Positions 7,109 through 14,996 of a stretch of 64,000 bases of DNA are shown one piece after another. Source of the DNA: Nonomuraea jiangxiensis (lineage in GTDB: Bacteria; Actinomycetota; Actinomycetes; Streptosporangiales; Streptosporangiaceae); NCBI RefSeq assembly GCF_900099965.1, contig NZ_FNDJ01000009.1, forward strand, positions 248,001-312,000, in the 5' to 3' direction. The notes under the pieces were generated by a model, which ran no database searches, was not told the DNA's origin, and saw only the letters and a list, made by a program, of their open reading frames with translations. Numbering within the stretch: the stretch's first letter is position 1; every line of letters starts with the position of its first letter. Made by a program: the position numbers and the translations under genes.

Positions 7109-9757
7109 ATGCAGGTGGCGAAAGAGTTCGTGATCCGTACGGCGGGCCTGGAGGCGGCGGTGCTGGACCGGCTGCGCTGCGAGCGCGCGCACCGGGCCAC
7201 GCAGGAGATCGCGGGCGCGCACGAGAAGTTGTCCGCGCTGGCCGAGGAGCTGTCGCGGGAGCTCTACCAGGTCATCGGCGCCGACCCGCCCACAGGCTCC
7301 AAGCCCGTGCTCGTGGCGCTGCGCCGGGCGATCCACCGGGGGCTCCCGCTGAAGGGCGAGCTCCGGGCGGCGGCCGAGGCGCTGCCCGCCTCGACGACCG
7401 TGCGGGTGACGGAGTGGGAGCGGCTGCGCTCGGAGGTGGCCAGGGCCACGGCCGCCCTGCCGGAGCTGCTGGCCGATGACCTGAGCGGGGCCCGGCGAGA
7501 GCTGCGTGCCGTGACCGTCCGTCCGGAACTGCGCGACGCGCTCGTGCACGTGCAGCCGAACCTGTACCGGAGCCTGGCCGGGTGGCTGGCCGGCGACGAC
7601 CGCCCACCGCGGGAACGCCAGCTCGTCAGCCTGGTCAAATACGTCGCCAGAGCCGCAGCGAAGACCAGCCCGCGCAGCACGCTGACCGCCTCGGGCATCA
7701 CCACCTGGTCCTCCACCCGTCCGGCCTGGACCGCCAGCGGCGACGCCCCCATCCCAGCGCGGCCAGCCCCCTTCGGTGGCCACCCGGCCCCCGTACGGGT
7801 GGTCGTCGAGCCGGATGCGGCGGCCCTGCACCGCATCGCCGCCGCGCTGGCCCGCGCGGACGCCCCCGACGCACTGCTGCTGGTCCGGCCGAACCCAAGC
7901 CTGGTGCGCACCGGTGACCAGGTGTGCTTCCTGGGCGCCCCGCCGAGCAGCGCCGTCCGCCGCATGCGCCTGACGCCCGCCGTCGACGCCATCCTGGATC
8001 TGCTGACCGATCTCGGCGAGTGCTCGCTGGAGGAGTTCCTGCGCCGCTGTGGCCGGCCGCCGTACACGCAGGTACGGCAGTTCGTCGCCAAGCTCATCGA
8101 GACCGGCCTGATCGAGGCCCGGCTGCCGGTCGCCGACCAGGAACCGGACCTGCTAGGGCGGCTACTCCAGCTGACCTCCGGAACCGATCACTGGCAGCCG
8201 GTGACCGCCGCGCTCACCGCGCTCGCCGCCGATCTGGGGCGATACCGGGCGGCCACCGGACCCGGCGAGCGGATCCGGCTGGCCGCCTCCTCGAACGGAC
8301 ACCTGGAGGAGGCCATGAGGCTGGCCGGGCTCTCCCCCTCCCGCCGGGCCGGCCGTCACCCGGCTGCCTTCGACGAGCACGCCATCCTCGCCGCTCCCCC
8401 TGCGATCACGCTGGACGACTCCTGGGAGCAGGCGCTCACGGACCTGTCCGCCTTCGGGGCGCTCGTCACCCTGCTGGACCGCAACCTCCCGGTGCGCCAC
8501 TGCGCGGCCCACTACTTCACCCGGCGGTTCGGCCGCACGGCGGAGATCCCCTTCGTCCTGTTCTACGAGGCGATCAGCGAGGACACCGAGGACCCGGTCG
8601 CCGCCGGCCTGCGGCTCCTGCGGACCATGGATCCCACCGAGGGCGGCGTCGTCCCCCTGGCGCGGCTGACCGCCAGCGTCTCCCCGCGGGTCAGGGAGGT
8701 CGCGCGGCTGCGGGCCGGCGCCCTGGAAACCCTCCGGGCCCTGCGGCCCGGCGCCGACGGCGTGGTGCGGATCCCGCCGGAGCTGGCGATCAAGCTCGGC
8801 GCCACCGCCGCGCACCTGACAGGACCGCCCGGCACCCACGCCTACTACGTGCAGCCCTGCACGGACGAGGACGGCCTGCGCCTGGTGCTGAACTCGGTGG
8901 CCGGCGCGGGCGGGCGCGGGCGCACCAGGGTCGAACGGCTCGCCGGACGACACCGCACCGGCGACGACCCCCTAGCCACCGCGCCGCCTGATGACGATCT
9001 CCTCGTCGCCGAGCTGTCCAAGGACGGCCCTCTCGTCGCCGAGCTGGAGAACCTTTTCGACTTCACCCTCAACGCCCGCAGCCCCGCGGCCACCCACGCG
9101 ATCGGCTACCCGTCCCTGTCCAGCACCCGCCGTCCCGACCTCGTGGCGCCGCTCGGCGAGCTGACCGTCTCGCTCGACCCGATCACCGGCCTGCCCGTGC
9201 TTCGCTGGCCGAGGCTGCGCCGGCAGGTCGTGCCACCCCACACCGGCGTCATGTCCGAGATCTTTCTGCCTCCGCCGGCCAGGTTCCTGGCCGAGGTCTT
9301 CGCCCTCACCCCCACCGTGCTCTTCCCCAACCAGAACTGGCTGCACGACGTGGGTCGCGCCGAGCCTCCCCGGACGGTGGTCCACACACCCAGGGTCGAC
9401 CTCGGCCGGGTGACCCTCTTGCGGCGCACGTGGGCGATCAGCGCCGCCGAGGTGCCCCGGCGCGCCTCCGGCGAGGATGACGCCCGCTTCCTGCTGCGCA
9501 TGGAACGGTGGCGACGCGAGGCAGGCATTCCGGCGCCCTGCTTCGTCCGCATCCTCAACGTCCCGGCGCTGCGAGCGGGCACCGGCTTGTTCGCCAAGTC
9601 CCGCAAACCCCTGTATTTCGACCCGGCGAACTGGTTCCTTCTCCTGGCGCTCGACCGCGACATCCGCGAACGCCCCGAGGAGAAGGTCCTGCTGTTCACC
9701 GAGGCGTTGCCGGTCCCGGCGGGCCGGGTGACCGAATTCCTTGTGGAGGTCTCATGA
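7109..9757 (+). CDS. LanB-type dehydratase, glutamylation domain (TbtB-like)
   Basis: 882 residues from ATG 7109, with GGGGGG at 7100-7105 as ribosome site. It matches the N-terminal domain of class I lantibiotic dehydratases: SLVKYVARAAAKTSPRSTLT is the typical conserved basic segment, and the C-terminal part has RHCAAHYFTRRFG and PVLRWPRLRRQVVPPHTG. These enzymes use glutamyl-tRNA to glutamylate core Ser/Thr before elimination to dehydro-amino acids. In thiopeptide systems the elimination domain is a separate protein, and the next gene, which starts inside this stop (ATGA), is that candidate. It would supply the dehydroalanines needed for pyridine formation. No LanC cyclase is present in the window, which argues against a lanthipeptide product. 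Confidence 0.92.
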   Translation: MQVAKEFVIRTAGLEAAVLDRLRCERAHRATQEIAGAHEKLSALAEELSRELYQVIGADPPTGSKPVLVALRRAIHRGLPLKGELRAAAEALPASTTVRVTEWERLRSEVARATAALPELLADDLSGARRELRAVTVRPELRDALVHVQPNLYRSLAGWLAGDDRPPRERQLVSLVKYVARAAAKTSPRSTLTASGITTWSSTRPAWTASGDAPIPARPAPFGGHPAPVRVVVEPDAAALHRIAAALARADAPDALLLVRPNPSLVRTGDQVCFLGAPPSSAVRRMRLTPAVDAILDLLTDLGECSLEEFLRRCGRPPYTQVRQFVAKLIETGLIEARLPVADQEPDLLGRLLQLTSGTDHWQPVTAALTALAADLGRYRAATGPGERIRLAASSNGHLEEAMRLAGLSPSRRAGRHPAAFDEHAILAAPPAITLDDSWEQALTDLSAFGALVTLLDRNLPVRHCAAHYFTRRFGRTAEIPFVLFYEAISEDTEDPVAAGLRLLRTMDPTEGGVVPLARLTASVSPRVREVARLRAGALETLRALRPGADGVVRIPPELAIKLGATAAHLTGPPGTHAYYVQPCTDEDGLRLVLNSVAGAGGRGRTRVERLAGRHRTGDDPLATAPPDDDLLVAELSKDGPLVAELENLFDFTLNARSPAATHAIGYPSLSSTRRPDLVAPLGELTVSLDPITGLPVLRWPRLRRQVVPPHTGVMSEIFLPPPARFLAEVFALTPTVLFPNQNWLHDVGRAEPPRTVVHTPRVDLGRVTLLRRTWAISAAEVPRRASGEDDARFLLRMERWRREAGIPAPCFVRILNVPALRAGTGLFAKSRKPLYFDPANWFLLLALDRDIRERPEEKVLLFTEALPVPAGRVTEFLVEVS

Positions 9758-10586
9758 GCGTGTCGTGGCTGAGCGCGCATCTGTTCGACCCGGGCGACCT
9801 GGACGATCTGTTGCTGGAGACGGTGCGCCCGCTGATCACCGAGCTGACCGCCGACGGCTTGTGCGAGTCGGCGTTCTTCCTGCGTCACGCCGACGGCGGG
9901 CCGCACATCCGGATGCGCGTGCTCACCGGAGATCCCGGCGCCGCGTGGGAACGGATCCGTGCCCGCGCGCACACCCTGCGGACGAGGCCCGTGCTGGTGC
10001 CGTACGAGCCCGAAACCGACAAGTACGGCACCGGAGCGGCGATCGAGGCGGCCGAACGGCACTTCGCCGAGTCGAGCGCACTCGCCGGCCGGGTCCTGGC
10101 CCAGCGGCCCAGCCCGGCCCAGCGGGTGGCGCTGACCTGTCGTGCGTCCTGCTCACCCAGCTCACCGGCGACTCCGGTCCGCGCGCGGCCGCCGTCCGCC
10201 TGGCCGAGGGCCTGCGCTGGTGGAGACCGTACGAACCAGGCCCGGTGGAGGAGCCGCCCGAGCAGGTCGTACGGCATGCCGAGCTGATGTGGCGCGCGGC
10301 CCGCGGCGAGTACGAATGGTCCCCCGCCGCGCCGGAATCGGCCTGGCAGGAGACGATCCGCACCCTGCACGACACCTGGGTCGCGCTGGACGACGCCGGG
10401 CGCTTCGACGCCCGGCGGCCGCTCTGGGCCGACCAGGCCGGCACCGGCCGCCACCCCGCCGTGCGCGTGGCGCTCGACCACTGCGCGCACCTGTTCGCCA
10501 ACCGGCTGGGCGTGCCGCTGGACACCGAGGCCGCCCTGCGCCGGATGGCCGCCGCCGCGACCACCCGTCTGGGAAGGACCGCCTAG
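9754..10586 (+). pseudogene. Thiopeptide-type biosynthesis domain (glutamate elimination, TbtC-like), frameshifted as read
   Basis: The ATG overlaps the dehydratase stop. In the first frame the protein reads from MSVSWLSAHLFDP to about AQRPSPAQRVALT (nt 9754-10137), then degenerates and stops at 10287. The family sequence resumes in another frame as CVLLTQLTGDSG and runs to LGRTA at 10586. Five bases (TGTCG, 10138-10142) separate the last good codon of one frame from the first of the other, so one base is missing or two are extra. The intact product would be about 278 residues, the size of the stand-alone SpaB_C-like elimination domain. Its partner is the glutamylating dehydratase. A sequencing error, a true inactivating mutation and recoding are all possible; the site is not an obvious slippery heptamer. 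Confidence 0.8.
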
Positions 10587-10589
10587 CCG

Positions 10590-11708
10590 ATGGACAAGCC
10601 GACCGAGTGGCACAGCGTCCACGTCCACTACTACGAGCCCGACTTCTACCCGCTGGTACTCGATGCCGTACAACCGCTCTTCGCCCACCTGGCCGCTCCC
10701 GCGTACTTCGTCCGGCACTGGCGGCGCGGCGACCACCTGCGGCTGCAGATCCGGGCCGACCAGGACTGGTTCGACGAGGTCGCCCGCCCCGTCATTGACG
10801 GCACCGTGGGTGCCTACCTTGAGGAGCACCCGTCCAGAGCCCGGATCGATGAGCGGCTGCTGCTGGCCGCCCACCGCGAGCTCGCCCACACCGAGCAGGA
10901 CAGCGGACCGCTGTGGCCCTTCCGCCCGGACAACAGCATCCACTACCAGCCCTACGACGACCGCGCCGAGGTACTCGGCAGCCGGGCCGCGGCCGAGCTG
11001 TTCGCCGACTTCCACGTGGCCGTGATGCCGAGCACCTTCGAGACGATCGCGGCCGTGCGGACCGGCGTGTCCCGCATGGTGCTCGCCCTCGACCTGCTTC
11101 TCGCCGTCGCCCACGCGCGCTGCGCGGACCCGGAGGGTGGCGGGATCAGGCGGGGATTCATCTCGCTGCGTTCCCACGCGGATGCCATGATCGCTTCCAC
11201 ACGCGAGCCTGAGGCGACGCGAGCCCTGCTCGACGCCCAGTACTCGCGCCATCGCGCCTATCTCACGCGGCGCCTGGGCCAGGTCGTCGCGGCGGCCGAC
11301 GGCACCGGTCCCGCGATCCCGCTCGTGCGGGACTGGCTGGCCGCCACCGAGCCGATCTCGAACCGATGCGCTCAGCTGATCCGCTCCGGCGAGATCACGC
11401 CGACCGAACACGAGCGCGAGGACGAGAAGTGGGACTGGGCCGGGCTTCGCCACAGCCGGCTCCACCAGCTCATCTACGCCAACGACGCCTACCGGGACTT
11501 CTTGTGGGCCGAGCCGTGGTTCCATCTCTACCGGCTCATGCTGAACCAGCTCTACCTGCACCTGCACCGGCTGGGCTTCTCCGCCGTCGAGCGCTTCCAG
11601 CTCTGCCACCTGGCCGCCTGTGCCGTCGAGGAGGTCTATGGCCTGTCCGCTCTGGAGCACGTCGAGCGGTATGTACGTGCCCATCCCAACTCGGGCGCGC
11701 GTGCGTGA
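10590..11708 (+). CDS. Candidate pyridine synthase, thiopeptide-type biosynthesis domain (TbtD-like)
   Basis: 372 residues; starts 3 nt after the preceding stop. It opens with WHSVHVHYYEPDFYPLVLDAV and PAYFVRHWRRGDHLRLQI, the hallmark N-terminus of the thiopeptide-type bacteriocin biosynthesis family, and later has FISLRSHADAMIA and WFHLYRLMLNQLYLHLHRLG. Two proteins of this family occur side by side: the shorter one is assigned to elimination and this longer one to the formal aza-[4+2] cycloaddition that joins two dehydroalanines into the central pyridine and usually expels the leader. The assignment rests on relative length and gene order, so the two roles could be swapped. Confidence 0.75.
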   Translation: MDKPTEWHSVHVHYYEPDFYPLVLDAVQPLFAHLAAPAYFVRHWRRGDHLRLQIRADQDWFDEVARPVIDGTVGAYLEEHPSRARIDERLLLAAHRELAHTEQDSGPLWPFRPDNSIHYQPYDDRAEVLGSRAAAELFADFHVAVMPSTFETIAAVRTGVSRMVLALDLLLAVAHARCADPEGGGIRRGFISLRSHADAMIASTREPEATRALLDAQYSRHRAYLTRRLGQVVAAADGTGPAIPLVRDWLAATEPISNRCAQLIRSGEITPTEHEREDEKWDWAGLRHSRLHQLIYANDAYRDFLWAEPWFHLYRLMLNQLYLHLHRLGFSAVERFQLCHLAACAVEEVYGLSALEHVERYVRAHPNSGARA

Positions 11709-13243
11709 GCGCCTTCGATCGGCTCGTCGCCGCCGGCCGTGAGCTGCCCGACCTGAACGGGGTGGACCAGGGTGCGTTGCCCGCCCGCTACAAGCGTTAC
11801 CCGCGGCAGGGTGTCCGCCTGCCGTACCCGCCTCGCCGTACCAGGAACGAGCTGGGACGCCTCGGCGACCTGCTCTTCTCGGTGAACGGGCTCAGCCGGT
11901 TGTTGTGGCTGACCGACGCCGACCTGACACTCCACCACGGCACACCCTCCAGTGCCGCATCCGCCATCGCCGTGGTGGAGGCCGCGCGGCCGATCCCCTC
12001 AGCGGGCGCTCGCTATCCCGTCGAGCTGTACGTCTGCTCCGGAACGGAAGTGCCGGGCCTGCCTCCCGGCATCTACCACTACGACCCGCCGCGCCACGCG
12101 CTGGACGTCGTGCGATCGGGCGAATCCCGTGCCGAGGTGAACCGGGCGCTCGGTGCCGGCGACGGTCCGGTGCCGGAGCTGATCGTGCTCCTGACCACCG
12201 TGTTCTGGCGCACGGCAGCGAAGTACGGGGCCTTCGCCCACCGGCTGCTCGGGCTCGACGCCGGAGTCGCGGCCGAGCAGACGCTGCAGGCGGCCGCCTG
12301 CCATGGCCTGCCCGCCACGCTCCACACCACCTGGTCCTTCGAACGTGCCGACCGGATCCTGGGCCTGGACACCTTCGCCGAGTCGACCGTGGCGGCCGTG
12401 ACCTGCGGACGGTCGGTGCCGCCCAGCACGGCTCCCCTCTCAAGGCCGGCCACCGCGGTGTCACCCGAAACCTCCATCATCGGCCTTGATCACCTGGCCG
12501 ACCTGGCCGAGGTACACGCGGCGTCCATGCGCGCCACCCCGCCACCACCCGAACCCCGCGTGCGGGAACCGTGGGGACCGGGAAGACAGCCCGACACCCT
12601 CACCGAGCACCCTCTCCCCCGCACCGAGCAGCCCCTGTACGCCGCGCCATCCCTGGACGTCGCCCTGCTCACCAGACGCTCCACTCTCTCCGGCTACAGC
12701 CCGACGGCCATCATCCCCGCCGGCCTCGCCAGGATCCTGCGCTCCTTCCAGCCCGGCTCGTCGGTGCGGCACCTGGTTCTGGTCCACCGCGTCACAGGCC
12801 TGCCGACCGGCTCCTACCACTACGACGCGACGAACCACACGCTGCTGCGCATCGGCCTCCGCCCCGACGTCCTGCCGGCCGTGCCTCCCCTGCTGCGCAA
12901 GGAGTACGGCGAAGCCGCCGCAGTCCTCGTACCGGTCGGCGACTATGCCGGTGGGGGCGAACTCGGCCACCGCCTGCTCACCCTGGAAACGGGCAGGCAG
13001 CTCCAGCGTGCCGCCCTCGCCGCGACCTCTGCCGGGCTGGCCTGCCGCGTCCACTGCGATTTCCCGGGGCCCGCCCTGCTGGCGCGGATGGGGGTGGACG
13101 GCTCCGGCCTGGATGCCCTGGCCCTGATGACGCTCGGGGTGCCGCCCCGGCGTTCCGTTCCCGCCGACCTCTGCTTTTCGCCTGCTCTCCAGCGAACCGC
13201 CCCTTACCCTGGGCCGCCGTCCTTCTCGGGTGTGGCCTGGTAG
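11705..13243 (+). CDS. SagB/ThcOx-type azoline dehydrogenase, second copy
   Basis: 512 residues; GTG start overlaps the previous stop (GTGA). It has the double nitroreductase-like layout: first half with LSRLLWLTDADLTLHH, RPIPSAGARYPVELYVC and PPGIYHYDPPRHAL; second half (about 320-500) with LTRRSTLSGYSPTAI and LPTGSYHYDATNHTLL. The PSAGARYPVELY segment is typical of FMN-binding SagB dehydrogenases. It differs clearly from the copy at 5610-7100, so it is not a recent duplicate. It is the last gene of the operon and is followed by a strong bidirectional terminator. It may oxidise a different subset of the seven possible thiazolines. Confidence 0.85.
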   Translation: MSAFDRLVAAGRELPDLNGVDQGALPARYKRYPRQGVRLPYPPRRTRNELGRLGDLLFSVNGLSRLLWLTDADLTLHHGTPSSAASAIAVVEAARPIPSAGARYPVELYVCSGTEVPGLPPGIYHYDPPRHALDVVRSGESRAEVNRALGAGDGPVPELIVLLTTVFWRTAAKYGAFAHRLLGLDAGVAAEQTLQAAACHGLPATLHTTWSFERADRILGLDTFAESTVAAVTCGRSVPPSTAPLSRPATAVSPETSIIGLDHLADLAEVHAASMRATPPPPEPRVREPWGPGRQPDTLTEHPLPRTEQPLYAAPSLDVALLTRRSTLSGYSPTAIIPAGLARILRSFQPGSSVRHLVLVHRVTGLPTGSYHYDATNHTLLRIGLRPDVLPAVPPLLRKEYGEAAAVLVPVGDYAGGGELGHRLLTLETGRQLQRAALAATSAGLACRVHCDFPGPALLARMGVDGSGLDALALMTLGVPPRRSVPADLCFSPALQRTAPYPGPPSFSGVAW

Positions 13244-13264
13244 GGGGCTCGGGCGTCAACGGCG

Positions 13265-13393
13265 GCTCTCAGCACGTTGGTGCGCGCCTGGCGTGAACGG
13301 GCGGGGCTCAACGCGCGGACCGTGCGCCGGTTGGAGACGGGCGAGCTGCCGCACTCCCCGCGAGAAGGCGGCGTGGGAGAAGTAACGCGGTGA
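13265..13393 (+). pseudogene. Remnant of an XRE-type helix-turn-helix regulator
   Basis: This frame reads TLVRAWRERAGLN followed directly by ARTVRRLETGE, then runs to TGA at 13391. The two pieces match the first and last thirds of the usual actinobacterial XRE helix-turn-helix (LRxWRERAGLTQEELA... SVRTIRRLExG), with the middle about 12 residues deleted. There is no good start or ribosome site. It looks like a decayed fragment at the cluster boundary. The match is short, so confidence is limited. Confidence 0.4.
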
Positions 13394-13481
13394 GCTGGAA
13401 GGCGACCGTGACGACGACGCAGGAAGGAAACGCCTGTGTTTACAAATCTGGCGTTTCTCCATTGAGGATAGAAAAACGTCC

Positions 13482-13522
13482 ACTGAGCAGGAGGATCGGG
13501 CGACCCGATCCTCCTGCTCAGT
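13482..13522. terminator. Strong bidirectional terminator closing the thiopeptide operon
   Basis: ACTGAGCAGGAGGATCGGG (13482-13500) and its exact reverse complement (13504-13522) form a 19-bp stem with a 3-nt loop (CGA). It lies between convergent genes, 14 nt from the stop of the - strand gene at 13536, and can serve both directions. The rest of the gap 13244-13535 holds only the helix-turn-helix remnant. Confidence 0.9.
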
Positions 13523-13535
13523 TTCCTCGTTAAGG

Positions 13536-14957
13536 CTATTTGTTCTTGGGGACGTACAACTTGATCGAGTCTATCGTCGCGCTGCCCTCACCAGCGTCGG
13601 TGTACGGGTCGCCGATCACCGGGAAGTCGGGGTAACCCGAGCCGGCCGGCCACTGGTCCGGCCACTCCTGGTGCTCGTAGACGCCGTTCTGTACGAGGGT
13701 GTTGTTGTAGCGGCCGTCGTACTGATCGGGCGTGTTGTTGTAGTGCCAGATGGGCACATTGTCGACGACGAAGTCCCGGTGGAAGCGGATCGTCCGGTAC
13801 CCGCCGTGCAGGAACGTTCCGGTGACCTCTTGGGTGTAGCCGGTCTTGTCCCGCTCGACGGCGAAGATGTAGTCGCTGTTCGGCATCAGTTCGGGGATCA
13901 TCTCCGCCGCCGCGGACGGCGACGCCTCCGCCGAGGCCACGCCGTTGGAACAGGTGGTCATGAACCACTGCGAGTTGCCGGTGATTCCGCCCTTTCCTGG
14001 GCGGAAGTTCGGCAGGCCGTTGATCCACATGTCCACGACGTTCTTGGTGCTGTCGCGGTACGGGTAGTACGTGTTTGTCGTCGGGTCACAGACGCGCCCG
14101 CCGCTTCCCGTGCCGATCCGGTCGGGGTGCTGGGCGAAGGAGTCCATGAGAATCTTCCGCCGGTAGTGCCAGAAGTGCAGGTTCGCCGGCTGCGGGTTCG
14201 AGAAGTCGACGATGCCGAGCAGGTGGAAGGCGTTATATCCGTAGGGACCGTTCGTCACGCTCTGCCAGTCACACGGATCTGTCGTGATCTCGCTGTTCCA
14301 CCCACGGGTCCCGATGCCTTCCGCGTACGGGAACTGCGTCTTGCACTCGCCGGCCACTGTCGTGTAGCCGTTCTCCTTGCCGTCGTAGGAGATGCTGCCG
14401 TTGCGCTCCCCGCCGAAGTCGAGCGTCTTGAGGTGGTACTCGAGACGGTATTCGGGTGGCAGCTTCTGCGTGGTGGTGACGAGGGCGCCGTCGTAGGAGT
14501 CCGGTGAATTGATCTTAAGGACGTTGCCGCCCTTCGCCTTCTCGGTCGAGATTGTCGGCGGCCGCTCAGGAGTGCCGTTCTTGTCCCAGTCGCGGGCCGA
14601 CAGTGAGGCGGTCAGCCAGCCGTCCTTACCGAATTGCACCTGCTTGCGGTAAGTCGCGTAGCTGCCCAGCGCCGCCTGCATGGCGGGGCCGTAGTCGTTC
14701 TTCCACCAGTCCCCGTAGTCGTCCATGATCGTGTCGAAGGGCTGGTCACCGGTGAAGCGGATCCACGGACTCGAGTCCGTGTTCAGGTCCTTCTCGGGGC
14801 CTTGGAAATCCTCCGAGTACTTCAGTTGCCAGTCGGTGGCCGCCGCCGGCTCGGCGCCCGGCGTGGCCGCGGTGGCCGGGACGCTCATGCCCGGGATCGC
14901 GGCCGCCGCGGCGACGAGTCCGGCGATACCGATCCTCATTGTTCGCTTACTACGCAC
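13536..14957 (-). CDS. Secreted protein of unknown function, jelly-roll (ConA-like) glycan-active candidate
   Basis: 473 residues. GTG 14957 is chosen because AGGAG lies 5 nt upstream. The N-terminus is a Sec signal peptide (MRSKRTMRIGIAGLVAAAAA, cleavage near AATPG). The mature part is rich in Trp, Tyr and Asn with many short beta-type segments such as PEYRLEYHLKTLDFGG and TIRFHRDFVVDNVPIWHY, and ends SATIDSIKLYVPKNK. This pattern suggests a beta-sandwich of the concanavalin/GH16 type, but I see no clear catalytic motif and do not assign an activity. It is the last gene of the ABC/kinase operon, 39 nt after the DUF5107 gene, so a role in cutting or binding an external glycan that feeds the importer is a reasonable guess. 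Confidence 0.7.
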   Translation of the reverse strand: MRSKRTMRIGIAGLVAAAAAIPGMSVPATAATPGAEPAAATDWQLKYSEDFQGPEKDLNTDSSPWIRFTGDQPFDTIMDDYGDWWKNDYGPAMQAALGSYATYRKQVQFGKDGWLTASLSARDWDKNGTPERPPTISTEKAKGGNVLKINSPDSYDGALVTTTQKLPPEYRLEYHLKTLDFGGERNGSISYDGKENGYTTVAGECKTQFPYAEGIGTRGWNSEITTDPCDWQSVTNGPYGYNAFHLLGIVDFSNPQPANLHFWHYRRKILMDSFAQHPDRIGTGSGGRVCDPTTNTYYPYRDSTKNVVDMWINGLPNFRPGKGGITGNSQWFMTTCSNGVASAEASPSAAAEMIPELMPNSDYIFAVERDKTGYTQEVTGTFLHGGYRTIRFHRDFVVDNVPIWHYNNTPDQYDGRYNNTLVQNGVYEHQEWPDQWPAGSGYPDFPVIGDPYTDAGEGSATIDSIKLYVPKNK

Positions 14958-14996
14958 TGCATCTCCTAGTGAATTCTGCTTGTTGCAACCCCAGGC

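Noticed and set aside
7109..9757. Lanthipeptide cluster, suggested by the LanB-type dehydratase
   Set aside because: No LanC cyclase; the elimination domain is split off and YcaO and azoline dehydrogenases are present, which is the thiopeptide layout.
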